A DNA stretch of 64,000 nucleotides from Lewinellaceae bacterium (lineage in GTDB: Bacteria; Bacteroidota; Bacteroidia; Chitinophagales; Saprospiraceae). The notes under the pieces were generated by a model that saw only the letters and a list, made by a program, of their open reading frames with translations, was not told the DNA's origin and ran no database searches. Within the stretch, counting starts at the first letter, position 1. Each line of letters begins with the position of its first letter. The position numbers and the translations under genes were made by a program. Positions 48,284 through 57,443 of the stretch are shown one piece after another. The DNA is taken from assembly GCA_016713985.1 (NCBI GenBank), contig JADJOD010000003.1, positions 210,467 to 274,466 of the forward strand, written 5' to 3'.

Positions 48284-48961
48284 ATGGACAATATCTCCAA
48301 CTACTACAATACCCTGGCGCCTGCCTACGACCACTCCCGTTTTGGCAATTCCTACGGGCGTTTTATCCATGCACAGGAGCATCGCGCACTGACCCGAATG
48401 CTGCACGGCGTCTCTTCCGCAAATACGCTCGACCTCGCCTGCGGCACCGGGCGCTTGCTCGGTTTGGCCGACACCGGCCTCGACCTCAGTCCCCAAATGC
48501 TGGCGGAGGCGCGCAACAAATACCCCGAAAAAAATCTCCTGGCCGGCGATGCCACCCGAATGCCGTTTCCGGACCAGTCGTTCGATGCCGTTTTTTCCCT
48601 GCACTTTGTCATGCACCTCGCCCCCGAACAAACCCGCCCGGTGCTGGCGGAAGTCTGGCGGGTGTTGCGCCCCGGCGGCCGGTTTGTTTTTGATTTTCCT
48701 TCCCGGAAACGCCGGCAACTGACCGGCGGTCACCACGACAGCAACTGGCACGGCTCCAATGCCTTTTCAATGCAGGATTTTGAAAAAATGACGATAGATA
48801 ACTGGCAAGTTGCTGATAATCAGGGGATTTTGTTTCTACCTGTTCATCGTATACCTACACGCTTGCGGCTACTATTGGCGCCTTTCGACACAATGCTTTG
48901 CCGTTCCCCGCTGAAAGAATACGCTTCGTATCTGTTAGTATGCATGGTGAAAAAACTATAA
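48284..48961 (+). CDS. Class I SAM-dependent methyltransferase
   Basis: The 225-aa protein has the Rossmann SAM site NTLDLACGTGRLLGL (about 46-60), the acidic loop LDLSPQMLAEARNKYP, then DATRMPFPDQSFDAVFSLHF and EVWRVLRPGGRFVFDFP. This is the Methyltransf_11 type. The methyl acceptor cannot be told from sequence. It is followed at 49111 by a VanW gene in the same orientation, though with a 149-bp gap. Confidence 0.85.
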   Translation: MDNISNYYNTLAPAYDHSRFGNSYGRFIHAQEHRALTRMLHGVSSANTLDLACGTGRLLGLADTGLDLSPQMLAEARNKYPEKNLLAGDATRMPFPDQSFDAVFSLHFVMHLAPEQTRPVLAEVWRVLRPGGRFVFDFPSRKRRQLTGGHHDSNWHGSNAFSMQDFEKMTIDNWQVADNQGILFLPVHRIPTRLRLLLAPFDTMLCRSPLKEYASYLLVCMVKKL

Positions 48962-49110
48962 ACTCTGAGGGTACTTTAAGTGTACTCTACGTTTGTCATC
49001 CTGACGGGAACCATCCACGCTGCGAGAGGTAGATCGGGTGGAAAAGCGCACGTAGGGGGGCAGATTCCGTCAGAGGGGTAAAAAACGATAGTCTCAACTA
49101 CCCAGCGAAA

Positions 49111-49836
49111 ATGAACTACCGCAAAGAAATAAAACGACAGGTCAGGTTGCTGCTCAGGGCCTTCCATGATGTGCGGACGGGCGCCCGGGTGAAGTTTGCC
49201 GGCCCGTCGCCCACTGGCAGCCGGGGGCTTGAGTACGTCGTATCACTTCGGCAACCGATCCGGCCGGGAGCAAGTGTACAAAACAAACTGATCAATATCC
49301 GGCTGGCTTGTGCACGTATCCGGCAGGTAACCATCCGGCCGGGGCAGATATTTTCGTTCTGGCACATCGTTGGAAAACCCTCCGAATCCAACGGCTTCCG
49401 GCGTTCGCGCAATATTGTTGCAGGCCGGCTGGGTGAAGACGTCGGCGGCGGCTTATGCCAGGTGTCGGGTATGCTCTATCACCTGGCTTTGATGGCCGGG
49501 CTGGAGGTGCAGGAGCGGCATCCACACTCGCTGGATATTTACCGGGAGGAAGAACGCCCCGCGCCGCTGGGTTCCGATGCCACCGTGGTGTTCGGTTATA
49601 AGGACCTTCGTTTTATAAATCCGTACCCCTTTCCACTTTCATTTTCATTTGAAGTGTCTGACAATCAATTAGTTTGCCAATTAACCAGCAGCAGATTCAT
49701 TGCAAAAAAACAGGTCCGGTTTCAACGTGAAAGTAGTGCCGACCGGGAAATAGTGACGACAGTGGAAGTGACCGAAACCGGCGAAAAAATATTGGCCGTA
49801 TCGCACTATGGTAAGTTAAATCATTTCCCTTGCTGA
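49111..49836 (+). CDS. VanW family protein
   Basis: The 241-aa protein has the VanW core: TGSRGLEYVVSLRQPIRPGA, IRPGQIFSFWHIVGKPSESN, VGGGLCQVSGMLYHLALMAG, LEVQERHPHSLDIYREEER and RFINPYPFPLSF. VanW is named from vancomycin-resistance clusters, but its role is unknown and most members are not in such clusters. No vanA-like ligase is present. No clear signal peptide is seen. It probably acts at the envelope. Confidence 0.88.
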   Translation: MNYRKEIKRQVRLLLRAFHDVRTGARVKFAGPSPTGSRGLEYVVSLRQPIRPGASVQNKLINIRLACARIRQVTIRPGQIFSFWHIVGKPSESNGFRRSRNIVAGRLGEDVGGGLCQVSGMLYHLALMAGLEVQERHPHSLDIYREEERPAPLGSDATVVFGYKDLRFINPYPFPLSFSFEVSDNQLVCQLTSSRFIAKKQVRFQRESSADREIVTTVEVTETGEKILAVSHYGKLNHFPC

Positions 49837-49902
49837 TCCAGGTCATTTATCCGCATGCCGTGCAGCCGGATTTTTGTCCCAACATTTAAAACGCTGCACG
49901 AT

Positions 49903-50094
49903 ATGAAATTTGAATTCAACCTTTCCATGACCGAGATCATCGTCTCCTATCTGCTGATGATGGCCGTCATTTTTATCGGCATTTTTTCAGGCCAAAACTG
50001 GCTGTGTTTCCTCGCTTTGCCGCTGTTTTTGAGGGGTTTGACGGGCTGGTGCCCGCTGAAAACCTACCTGTCAAGAAACACCGTGGCACACTGA
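49903..50094 (+). CDS. DUF2892-like small membrane protein (63 aa)
   Basis: The start is ATG 49903 (MKFEFNLSMTEIIVSYLLMM). Two membrane helices surround a short turn (GIFSGQNW), and the C-terminal sequence LRGLTGWCPLKTYL carries the CP motif of the YgaP-like DUF2892 domain. In other bacteria the domain is fused to or encoded beside rhodanese proteins, but none is seen here. Function is unknown. It lies 66 bp after the VanW gene. Confidence 0.65.
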   Translation: MKFEFNLSMTEIIVSYLLMMAVIFIGIFSGQNWLCFLALPLFLRGLTGWCPLKTYLSRNTVAH

Positions 50095-50237
50095 TCGTAC
50101 GAATCGGCGGGAACTCGGGAGCTGCTTCGACACGACACGTTGGGGCGGCTGATTTTTTTTAATCCGGATATGTTCTAAAAGTGCCCGGCCTGTCGCTGTC
50201 TGTCAGTTTTAGATTCAAAAATCCGCACGCCGGGTTT

Positions 50238-50245
50238 TACCTTTG
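50238..50245 (+). promoter_or_regulatory. -7 box before the small Cys-rich protein gene
   Basis: TACCTTTG matches TAnnTTTG. It ends 6 bp before the GTG at 50252, so transcription would begin at or next to the start codon (a leaderless or near-leaderless transcript). No TTG -33 element is at the usual spacing. Confidence 0.45.
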
Positions 50246-50251
50246 CACATT

Positions 50252-50632
50252 GTGAAACAGATATTTGGCCTTTTCTTAGCCTGCTGTGTTTTGGGGCAGG
50301 CGTCCGTGCGTACCTTCTGGGTGGTGCACTACCAGTGGAACCGCGCCGCTTATCTGGCTCATTGTGAAAATAAAAACAAACCGGACCTCCATTGCGACGG
50401 CAAATGTTACCTGAAAAAGAAGATGGAGGTAAAAACGGGTAATAATAACCCGCAGGAGCCGAAGCTTCCCGAGTCTTTCCACCAGATAAAAGACCTGCAA
50501 CTTTTTTTCGAAGCGTGTCCGGAGTTGCAACTTTTTGCAGCAGTTTCCCCTGCCATACTTCCCTTCCCCGTATTCCGGGCGTTCTATGAGGACGCCCAGG
50601 GTACACGCCTGCTCAGACCGCCGGCCGCCTGA
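50252..50632 (+). CDS. Small secreted Cys/His-rich protein (126 aa)
   Basis: The first in-frame start near the signal sequence is GTG at 50252 (MKQIFGLFLACCVLGQASVR); a TTG nine bases earlier lies in the -7 box. The mature part has a HCENKNKPDLHCDGKCYLKK motif with Cys-rich spacing (C..N.....HCDGKC), and then a Phe/Leu-rich C-terminus. Proteins with this motif are widespread in Bacteroidota, and I recall them next to metal-related genes. It is probably exported. It starts a likely operon with the outer-membrane protein (44-bp gap) and the M1 peptidase. Confidence 0.55.
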   Translation: MKQIFGLFLACCVLGQASVRTFWVVHYQWNRAAYLAHCENKNKPDLHCDGKCYLKKKMEVKTGNNNPQEPKLPESFHQIKDLQLFFEACPELQLFAAVSPAILPFPVFRAFYEDAQGTRLLRPPAA

Positions 50633-50675
50633 TCGTTTTTTATTCTATCCGATTTTTTTCAACAATTTTTATTTT

Positions 50676-51590
50676 ATGAGAACACTGTTTATCGCAGTGG
50701 CGTTGCTGGCATTGGCGCCGGCAGCGTCGGGATGCGACGTTTGCGGGTGTTCGATCGGTGGCAATTATTTCGGCATTTTGCCGCAATTTCACCGGCATTT
50801 TGTGGGTTTGCGCTGGTCGGAGCAATCGTTCCGGTCTGCGCACAGCATCACTGCGGCACGCGCCGGGCAATTTGATTCGGAAGAATCTTTTCGCAGCGCG
50901 GACGTTTTGGGGCGTTTTTATGTGCTGCCGCGGCTGCAAATGCTCGTGCTGGCGCCTTACCACGAATTTCGCCGGGTAGAAAACCACCTGGAAACCCGCT
51001 CCAGCGGCCTGGGCGACATGTCTCTCCTGGCCAGTTATGTTTTATTAGACACCGGCGACAGCACCCGGCGCAAATGGCAACAAACGTTGACCCTGGGCGG
51101 CGGCGTAAAAATGCCCACCGGCCAACACAACCGGACCAACCCGGAAGCTGAATTGTTGCATCCCAACCTTCAGCCGGGTTCGGGCACCACGGACTTCATG
51201 CTCAGCGCAGCGTATACCCTGCGCCGCGGAGCGTGGGGACTTACCACCGACGTTTTGGGCCGGCTGAACACCACCAACCGGCAACGGGATTATCGATTCG
51301 GGAATCGTATCAGCGGCTCGACCAAGGTTTTTTACTGGAAAAACATCCGCAAACTCGCATTGCTTCCCAATGCAGGGGTGTTTGCAGATGCCGCCGGGGC
51401 GAATCACGGCGATACCGATTTTACGGAAGGAACGGGTGGTTTTATTACCCTGGCGACCCTCGGTCTGGATGTGTATGCCGGCCATTTTTCCGCCGGGTTT
51501 ACTTATCAGCAGCCCCTGTACCAAAATCTGGGCGGCGGCAAAGTGCACAGCAATGCCCGCTGGATGGCGACGGTTAATTACCTGTTTTGA
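50676..51590 (+). CDS. Outer-membrane protein with CxxCxC N-terminus (transporter-like, 304 aa)
   Basis: The start is ATG 50676 (MRTLFIAVALLALAPAASG), giving 304 aa. Right after the signal peptide comes CDVCGCSIGGNYFGILPQFH, a CxxCxC motif. The rest alternates short strands (HEFRRVENHLETRSSGLGDM, GGGVKMPTGQHNR, ATLGLDVYAGHFSAGFTYQQ) and ends with an aromatic residue (MATVNYLF), the outer-membrane beta-barrel pattern. I recall similar proteins annotated as transporters of the phenol-degradation MetA-like family. Its metal-thiolate motif and neighbours suggest a metal role, but this is inference. Confidence 0.65.
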   Translation: MRTLFIAVALLALAPAASGCDVCGCSIGGNYFGILPQFHRHFVGLRWSEQSFRSAHSITAARAGQFDSEESFRSADVLGRFYVLPRLQMLVLAPYHEFRRVENHLETRSSGLGDMSLLASYVLLDTGDSTRRKWQQTLTLGGGVKMPTGQHNRTNPEAELLHPNLQPGSGTTDFMLSAAYTLRRGAWGLTTDVLGRLNTTNRQRDYRFGNRISGSTKVFYWKNIRKLALLPNAGVFADAAGANHGDTDFTEGTGGFITLATLGLDVYAGHFSAGFTYQQPLYQNLGGGKVHSNARWMATVNYLF

Positions 51591-51602
51591 CCAAGATCGA
51601 AC

Positions 51603-53579
51603 ATGACAAAAAAAGTTTATTGCCTGACAACAGTCCTCTGCCTCGCAACTGCGGGTTTGAACGCCCAAAGCGACGTCGACTCCTGCGGCGAGCCGGACTT
51701 GCATCACGTGGAATGTGGAAAATTGTACCAATTGCCTCATTTTCAGCCAGATATGGCAACCAGCCGTGTTCCGGACGACTACGACCTGAAGTACCATCGG
51801 ATCGAGTGCACCATCGACCCGGCCGTAAACTATATCTCCGGAAAGGTAACCACCCGTTTTGTTCCAAAAACAGCGGGTTTTTCCGAAATGTCATTCGACC
51901 TGTCGCACGAACTTGCGGTAACTTCGGTGGTGTATCACGGACAAGCGGCGATTTTTGAACAAACAGCCAATGACGTGTTGCGTATCGTATTTCCTGCGGT
52001 CATACCTGCCGGCACCCTGGATTCCGTCGCGGTTCAATACGAAGGAACGCCGCCGAAAACGGGTTTTGGCTCCTGGAATCAGACGAGTCACAATGGAGCG
52101 CCCGTCATCTGGACGCTTTCCGAGCCGTACGGCGCGCGCGACTGGTGGCCCTGCAAACAAACACTTGTGGATAAACCCGACTCCGTGGATGTACTGGTGA
52201 CCACGCCGGCGGCATACCGCGCCGCAAGCAACGGGCTTTTGGTGCATGAAATCCAAAACGGCGGCTTTAAAACCTACCACTGGAAAACCCGGTACCCGAT
52301 TGCGGCCTACTTAGTCGCCGTGGCGGTCACCAACTACGCCGTTTATTCGGATTTTGTACCCTTGTCCGGCGGCGGGCAACTGGAAGTACTCAATTACGTG
52401 TACCCGGAATCACTCGCCGACGCACAGGCGGGAACGGCCGCCATTACCCCCATTGTCCGGTTGTTCGACAGCCTCACGATCCAATATCCTTTTGCCGCCG
52501 AGAAATACGGCCATGCGCAATTCGGTTGGGGCGGCGGTATGGAACACCAGACGATGACCTTTGTGGTCAACTACGGTTACGGCTTGCTGGCGCACGAATG
52601 CGCGCACCAGTGGTTCGGCGATTATATCACCTGCGGCTCCTGGAAGGATATCTGGCTCAACGAAGGTTTTGCCACCTATTTCGAAGGCCTTACCCGCGAG
52701 CGATATTTTTCACCTGCCGACTGGTACAACTGGAAACTCGGCAAACTCCTGAGCGTTACTTCCGCACCGGGCGGATCGGTTTTTTGTGCCGATACAACAA
52801 GTGTGGGGCGTATTTTCAGCGGGCGGCTGACCTATAACAAAGGCGCCTACCTGCTGCACATGTTGCGCTGGAAACTGGGCAACGAGGCCTTTTTCAACGG
52901 GTTGAAAAGCTACCTGAACGACCCGGCGCTGGCTTACGGATATGCACGAACAGCCGATTTGCAACAACACCTGGAACAGGCGGGCGGACAAAACCTGCAA
53001 ACCTTTTTTAACCAGTGGTTTTACGGCGAAGGCTACCCTTCCTACGACGTTTTCTGGGGGCCGGACGGTTCAAAAATCAACGTGTCGATCTTCCAAAACA
53101 CCTCGCACGCATCGGTTCCGTTTTTTGAAATGCCGGTGCCGCTGCGTTTCAGCAATGGTGTGCAGGATACCATCGTGGTTTTTGACCATACGTTTTCCGG
53201 GCAATCGTTTAGCGTCGAATTGCCGTATAAGGTTTATTCGGCCGAATTCGATCCCGATTTATGGCTGCTTTCCCGGCACAACAGTGTGTTCCAGACCACT
53301 GCAGCCGGGAATCCCGTGCCGCAAGTGCCGGAAGTGTCGATTATCCCGAATCCGGCAACGGACGGGCGGGTTAACCTTGTTCTGACGGCGCTTCAGGGCA
53401 CGGAAGCCCGTTTGTGGCTCCAGTCGCCGGAGGGAAAAACACTTTTGTCCCGCACATCCACACTCCATTCCGGCAAAAACGAAATTTCCTTAGAAAGTGG
53501 CCTTTTGCCCGCCGGAGTGTATTGGTTAAACGTACAAACAACCGGAGGTATTCGTGCCGAAAAAGTTGTAATTTATTAA
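51603..53579 (+). CDS. M1-family aminopeptidase with T9SS sorting tail
   Basis: The 658-aa product has a signal peptide (MTKKVYCLTTVLCLATAGLN). An M1 domain follows with the exopeptidase GGGMEHQTMTF and the zinc site HECAHQWFGD (H331-H335). WKDIWLNEGFATYFEGL holds the second Glu. The C-terminus VSIIPNPATDGRVNLVLT... ends in a T9SS type A tail (RAEKVVIY). It removes N-terminal residues from peptides outside the cell. It is 12 bp after the outer-membrane gene, so the two are co-transcribed. A secreted helical protein follows 13 bp later. Confidence 0.93.
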   Translation: MTKKVYCLTTVLCLATAGLNAQSDVDSCGEPDLHHVECGKLYQLPHFQPDMATSRVPDDYDLKYHRIECTIDPAVNYISGKVTTRFVPKTAGFSEMSFDLSHELAVTSVVYHGQAAIFEQTANDVLRIVFPAVIPAGTLDSVAVQYEGTPPKTGFGSWNQTSHNGAPVIWTLSEPYGARDWWPCKQTLVDKPDSVDVLVTTPAAYRAASNGLLVHEIQNGGFKTYHWKTRYPIAAYLVAVAVTNYAVYSDFVPLSGGGQLEVLNYVYPESLADAQAGTAAITPIVRLFDSLTIQYPFAAEKYGHAQFGWGGGMEHQTMTFVVNYGYGLLAHECAHQWFGDYITCGSWKDIWLNEGFATYFEGLTRERYFSPADWYNWKLGKLLSVTSAPGGSVFCADTTSVGRIFSGRLTYNKGAYLLHMLRWKLGNEAFFNGLKSYLNDPALAYGYARTADLQQHLEQAGGQNLQTFFNQWFYGEGYPSYDVFWGPDGSKINVSIFQNTSHASVPFFEMPVPLRFSNGVQDTIVVFDHTFSGQSFSVELPYKVYSAEFDPDLWLLSRHNSVFQTTAAGNPVPQVPEVSIIPNPATDGRVNLVLTALQGTEARLWLQSPEGKTLLSRTSTLHSGKNEISLESGLLPAGVYWLNVQTTGGIRAEKVVIY

Positions 53580-53592
53580 ACAACAATGTTTT

Positions 53593-53985
53593 ATGAGACA
53601 ATTCATCGGATTTATCGCTGTTGCCTTAGTGGCATTTTCAAGTACAAACGCACTGGCTCAACCCAAACAAAAAGCCTCCTGGAAGGAAATGCACGACTTC
53701 CATGATGTGATGAGCACCACGTTTCACCCGGCAGAAGAAGGCAATCTCGCGCCCCTGCGTGAAAAAGCCGGGCTGCTGGTGGAACGCGCCGAAGCCTGGA
53801 AAAAATCGGCCGTGCCCGAAGGTTATAACCGGGAAAAAACGCCGGATACCCTCAAACGGCTTGTCAAACAGTGCAAAAAGGTAAAAAAAGGCGTGAAAAA
53901 AGGCAAAACCGACGCCGAACTCACTGCGCTGATTACCACGGCCCATGACATTTTCCATGAGATCATGGAAAAATGCCGGGAATAA
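53593..53985 (+). CDS. Small secreted helical protein (130 aa)
   Basis: The product has a signal peptide (MRQFIGFIAVALVAFSSTNA) and a mature Lys/His-rich helical domain. Motifs are KEMHDFHDVMSTTFHPAEEG (His-rich), AGLLVERAEAWKKSAVP and ITTAHDIFHEIMEKCRE. The His pattern (HDFHDVM, FHP, AHDIFHE) would suit metal binding in a four-helix bundle, but I cannot name a family. It lies 13 bp after the M1 peptidase gene and 85 bp before a lipoprotein gene, in a likely operon. Confidence 0.6.
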   Translation: MRQFIGFIAVALVAFSSTNALAQPKQKASWKEMHDFHDVMSTTFHPAEEGNLAPLREKAGLLVERAEAWKKSAVPEGYNREKTPDTLKRLVKQCKKVKKGVKKGKTDAELTALITTAHDIFHEIMEKCRE

Positions 53986-54070
53986 GGGGAAAAATGTACG
54001 AACCGGGGATACACCCCGCCACAGTTTCCCATTTCACTTCTAAATCAATCAATCTCAACGTTTTAACAGT

Positions 54071-54463
54071 ATGAAAAATTTCCAAATTCTTGTTCTGTTC
54101 GCCGGCCTTTTGTGCCTGCCCTTCATCGGATGTAAAAACGAAAAAGACGACACCGACACGACGGCTCCCGAGCTGACGATCACCAGTCCGGCTGAAAACG
54201 AAGCCTTCACCGGTGAAGTACACATTGAATTGATGGTCACCGACGAAAGTCTTCACGAAATGTCGATCAAAGTCACGAAGGATTCCGACGGGGTAGTCGT
54301 TTTTGAAGAAGCGCCCGAAGTACACGACCTGACTGAATTCGACTACCACGAACACTTTACCCCAACCGGTCTTTCCGGTGCAACGGCAATGACGCTGACC
54401 GTTGTGGTGGAAGATCATTCGTCGCATACAACGACCAAAACCGTGAAGTTCACGGCGCAATAA
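54071..54463 (+). CDS. Ig-like lipoprotein (DUF4625-like, 130 aa)
   Basis: A signal peptide with a lipobox (LLCLPFIGC) is followed by an acidic linker (KNEKDDTDTTAPELTITSPA) and an Ig-like beta domain with VTDESLHEMSIKVTKD, HDLTEFDYHEHFTPTG and ALTLTVVVEDHSSHTTTKT-type wording. The His-rich DYHEHF and DHSSHT stretches are unusual for Ig folds and could bind a metal. It resembles DUF4625. It closes the group begun at 50252, and a terminator follows. Confidence 0.65.
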   Translation: MKNFQILVLFAGLLCLPFIGCKNEKDDTDTTAPELTITSPAENEAFTGEVHIELMVTDESLHEMSIKVTKDSDGVVVFEEAPEVHDLTEFDYHEHFTPTGLSGATAMTLTVVVEDHSSHTTTKTVKFTAQ

Positions 54464-54527
54464 ACCGGCCGGCCGGCTGCTGACGAAAAGAAGCAGTTCC
54501 GGGGCGCTTGTTTTGCCTTCAAATGAT

Positions 54528-54567
54528 ACGCCCGTCTGACGTGACCCGTCATTCGGGCGTTCTTTTT
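54528..54567 (+). terminator. Rho-independent terminator after the lipoprotein gene
   Basis: ACGCCCG and CGGGCGT flank a loop, followed by TCTTTTT on the plus strand, 65 bp after the stop. Confidence 0.65.
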
Positions 54568-54638
54568 GGCCGCTCGGCCTAATTTTTTTCACCGGCAGGA
54601 CGGCCTTGCTGACCTTACGCAGACAAATATTCAGCACG

Positions 54639-55955
54639 ATGACTAATTCAAAAACGCTACTCCTTTTGCTCCTGCTTTTTTGCGGTTTTCAAAAAATCAC
54701 CGCTCAAAACCTGACCCGTCGCGCCTTTTTTGGCGTGCGGATGGAAAACATCACGGAAGAAACCGCCCGCGTCATGAACCTGCCCGCCGTAAAAGGAGTG
54801 CTTGTGAGCAGCGTTGTGGCGGGCTCCACAGCCGAAGCGGCCGGGCTTCAACGCGGCGACGTCTGGCTTACCCTGAACGGGGCGGAGATCAATTCCGCCA
54901 ATGAAGGAGTGGCAGCCCTGAAACAACTCCGCGAAAGCCAGACGGTGCGGTACACCTATCTCCGCCAGGGCAAACATTTTGAAAAAGAGCTTGTTTTAAA
55001 ACCCTTTCCTACAGAGCATTATACGGATTTTGACCTGGAATACGGCTCGGTATTATCCGGCGACGTATTGCTCCGCACCCTCGTCACCCGCCCGAAAAAA
55101 GAAGGCAAAATGCCCGCGGTGTTGTTCGTTCAGGGGGTGGGTTGTTATTCCATAGATACTCCGCTCGATACCAATTCATCCGAAATTCAACTGCTCAATC
55201 ACCTCACCCGCCTCGGCTTTGTCACCATGCGGGTGGATAAACAGGGCATGGGCGACAGCCGGGGTGTACCCTGCGGCGACCTCGACTTCGAAACGGAAGG
55301 CGAGGGTTATCGCGTTGCGCTTCAACACCTGCGCGCCCTGGATTTTGTCAACCCGGACCGCGTTTTTATCATCGGTCACAGCATGGGCGGTGTTTTTGCG
55401 CCGCTGCTCGCGCGTCAGGAGCCCGTGCACGGCATCGTGGCTTACGGTACGATGGGTGAAAAATTTATGGATTACTTCGCCAACTCGCGCCGCACCATCG
55501 CCCAGGCCTGGGAGATGTCTTTGCTGCAAACGGAAGAATACGTGCGCCGGAACTGCGATTGTTTCCGCCCGCATTTTGAAAAAGGCACTTCTTTCGCCGA
55601 TATTATTGCCGAAGAGCCGGAGTGCCGCGAGATACTCGGCGACATGGGGCGCACCACCGCCTTCTGGCAACAACTTTACCGCGTCGATATTCCGGCTTTG
55701 TGGACGGCTTATCCGGGCAAAGTGCTGGCGGCCTGGGGCAAGGCCGATTATATTTCCGTACGGGCCGAGCATCAACACATCGCCGATCTCGTAAATCGCG
55801 CCCATCCCGGCAACGGCACTTTCCTCGAATTAGACGGCTGCGACCACGGCATGCACACGGTCGATTCTTTCCAACACGCGGCGCAAGGGCTGGCATCGGG
55901 TTATAATCCGGCGGTATCGAAGGCGATCGGGGAGTGGCTGAAGGCGAATATTTAA
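54639..55955 (+). CDS. PDZ domain fused to an alpha/beta hydrolase, secreted
   Basis: The start is ATG 54639 (MTNSKTLLLLLLLFCGFQKI), giving 438 aa with a signal peptide. A PDZ domain occupies about residues 25-115 (FFGVRMENITEETARVMNLP, STAEAAGLQRGDVWLTLNG). The C-terminal hydrolase has GHSMGGVFAP (nucleophile Ser) and VDKQGMGDSRG. A final DGCDHGMHTVD carries the His. Substrate is unknown, and it may act on peptides or esters in the periplasm. The fusion order is unusual. Confidence 0.8.
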   Translation: MTNSKTLLLLLLLFCGFQKITAQNLTRRAFFGVRMENITEETARVMNLPAVKGVLVSSVVAGSTAEAAGLQRGDVWLTLNGAEINSANEGVAALKQLRESQTVRYTYLRQGKHFEKELVLKPFPTEHYTDFDLEYGSVLSGDVLLRTLVTRPKKEGKMPAVLFVQGVGCYSIDTPLDTNSSEIQLLNHLTRLGFVTMRVDKQGMGDSRGVPCGDLDFETEGEGYRVALQHLRALDFVNPDRVFIIGHSMGGVFAPLLARQEPVHGIVAYGTMGEKFMDYFANSRRTIAQAWEMSLLQTEEYVRRNCDCFRPHFEKGTSFADIIAEEPECREILGDMGRTTAFWQQLYRVDIPALWTAYPGKVLAAWGKADYISVRAEHQHIADLVNRAHPGNGTFLELDGCDHGMHTVDSFQHAAQGLASGYNPAVSKAIGEWLKANI

Positions 55956-55981
55956 GTTGGCGTAGAAGCCGGCTGACACGA

Positions 55982-56079
55982 TTAATATTTGACAGGATTT
56001 ACAGGATTTACAGGTTTTTATGCGGTTGGCCAAGCGGATTTTAGCCTGTAGATCATGTAAATCCTGTCAAATATTAATC
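55982..56079. repeat. Long inverted repeat of the ACAGGATT word family
   Basis: TTAATATTTGACAGGATTTA and its complement near 56060-56079 form the outer arms. ACAGGATT words fill the rest. Same family as 563-628 and 59921-60002. Confidence 0.85.
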
Positions 56080-56140
56080 GGTATCCTGTGTGAAATGCCT
56101 TGATCCCGATTTTTAAAATATAAACAACCTCTAACATGCA

Positions 56141-57262
56141 TGATGAAAAAAACGACGCCCATTGTCCTTTTTAACTTGCTAATTTTCAATATTTTATGCA
56201 GTTTCGGCCAAGCCTCGCCCCTGAACCGGATCGCCCGGGAATTTGCTGCCGAATACCGCTCCCGCCATCAAGGCGGCCGAACCGTTTGAGATGCCCGCCG
56301 ACGGACTCGGCAAGGTCCCGGAAGGCAAGGCCCTGTACCGGTTTTTTACCCAATACGCGACCGGCGTGGATATTTCCGCCGATGAAATATACCGGTACGG
56401 CCTTTCGGAAATAACAAAAATACACGGCAAAATCGACGACATCCGGGAGCGGGCGGGCTTCGCTAAGGATAGCATAGGCTGGGCTAATTACCTGAATAAC
56501 AGCGACCTTTTCCTCACTAACCGCGACAGCGTGGTGGCCGGCTACGAGCGTATCAAAACCCGGGTGCTGGCGCATCTCGGCGCTATGTACGAACAACCAC
56601 CCGCCGAAGTGCCCGATATCAACTTTATGACCTGGCCCGACGCGGGGCCTTACACCCCGCCCGGCAGGTACCTTTCCGCCGATGACAACGCTTATGGCAC
56701 GGCGGTATTCCAGTACAATTTCTACGGCGACCGCCACAACCGCCGGGCGATGGACTGGATGTTTATACACGAAGCGATTCCGGGGCATCATTTTCACCGC
56801 TCCGTGCGGGTCAAAGCGCCGCAGGACGGCTTGGGCGATCTCTGGTTTGCCGGCGGCACCGTGGAAGGCTGGGCCACCTACGTGGAATATTTCGGGGAAG
56901 AAATGGGGCTTTACCGCGACGACCTGGCCTGGCTCGGCAAATGGGAATGGGACCTCGTGCGTTCGGTGCGTATCGTCATCAGCGTGGGTATTCACGACCG
57001 GGGCTGGTCGAAAGCCGAAGCGCTGGCCTTCTGGAAAGCCAATATCCCGAACCAGGACGAGATCGCCGAACGCGAAATCACCCGTTGCACCAACTGGCCC
57101 GCCCAGGTGCTGACCTACAAGATCGGCGCGAAAAAGATATTCGAATTGCGGGAAGCGGCGGAACGGCGGGAAGGAGCGAAGTTCGATCTGCGGAAGTTCC
57201 ACACGCGGTTTCTGGAGGCGGGGTATGTGCCGCTGGAGGTGATGGAGCGGGGATATAATTGA
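56141..57262 (+). pseudogene. Truncated DUF885 family peptidase
   Basis: A signal-peptide frame starts at ATG 56141 (MMKKTTPIVLFNLLIFNILC) and runs to a stop at about 56290, with FGQASPLNRIAREFAAEYRS. The second frame (56243-57262) begins inside the same segment, at about LLPNTAPAIKAAEPFEM. It holds the DUF885 core, HEAIPGHHFHRSVRVKAPQD (zinc-peptidase-like HExxGHH), GGTVEGWATYVEYFGEEMG and LEAGYVPLEVMERGYN. About 230 residues of the usual N-terminal domain are missing. The two frames cannot be joined by a one-base change, so an internal deletion (or assembly collapse) is likely. Confidence 0.7.
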
Positions 57263-57357
57263 TAAAGGTTGTTTCTAAGTGGTTGTTTTTGTGATATTTA
57301 TAATTTTGGTCGCAATTAGCGGTCAGACGACCCGGAGCCGGCAGACCGCAGGGCGCA

Positions 57358-57389
57358 CCTGATCTGACGACTTCAGGTCGTCTGATCAG
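57358..57389. other. Short perfect hairpin
   Basis: CTGATCTGACGACTTCAGGT continues into the complement of its own left half, giving an 11-12-bp stem (TGATCTGACGAC with GTCGTCTGATCA, one mismatch) and a 4-base loop. There is no T tract, so it is not a standard terminator. It lies 55 bp before the WG-repeat gene. Confidence 0.5.
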
Positions 57390-57443
57390 TAAGCACATAA
57401 TCAACATTTGTACAGATCGTTATCTTTATGAAAAGTATCTGCC

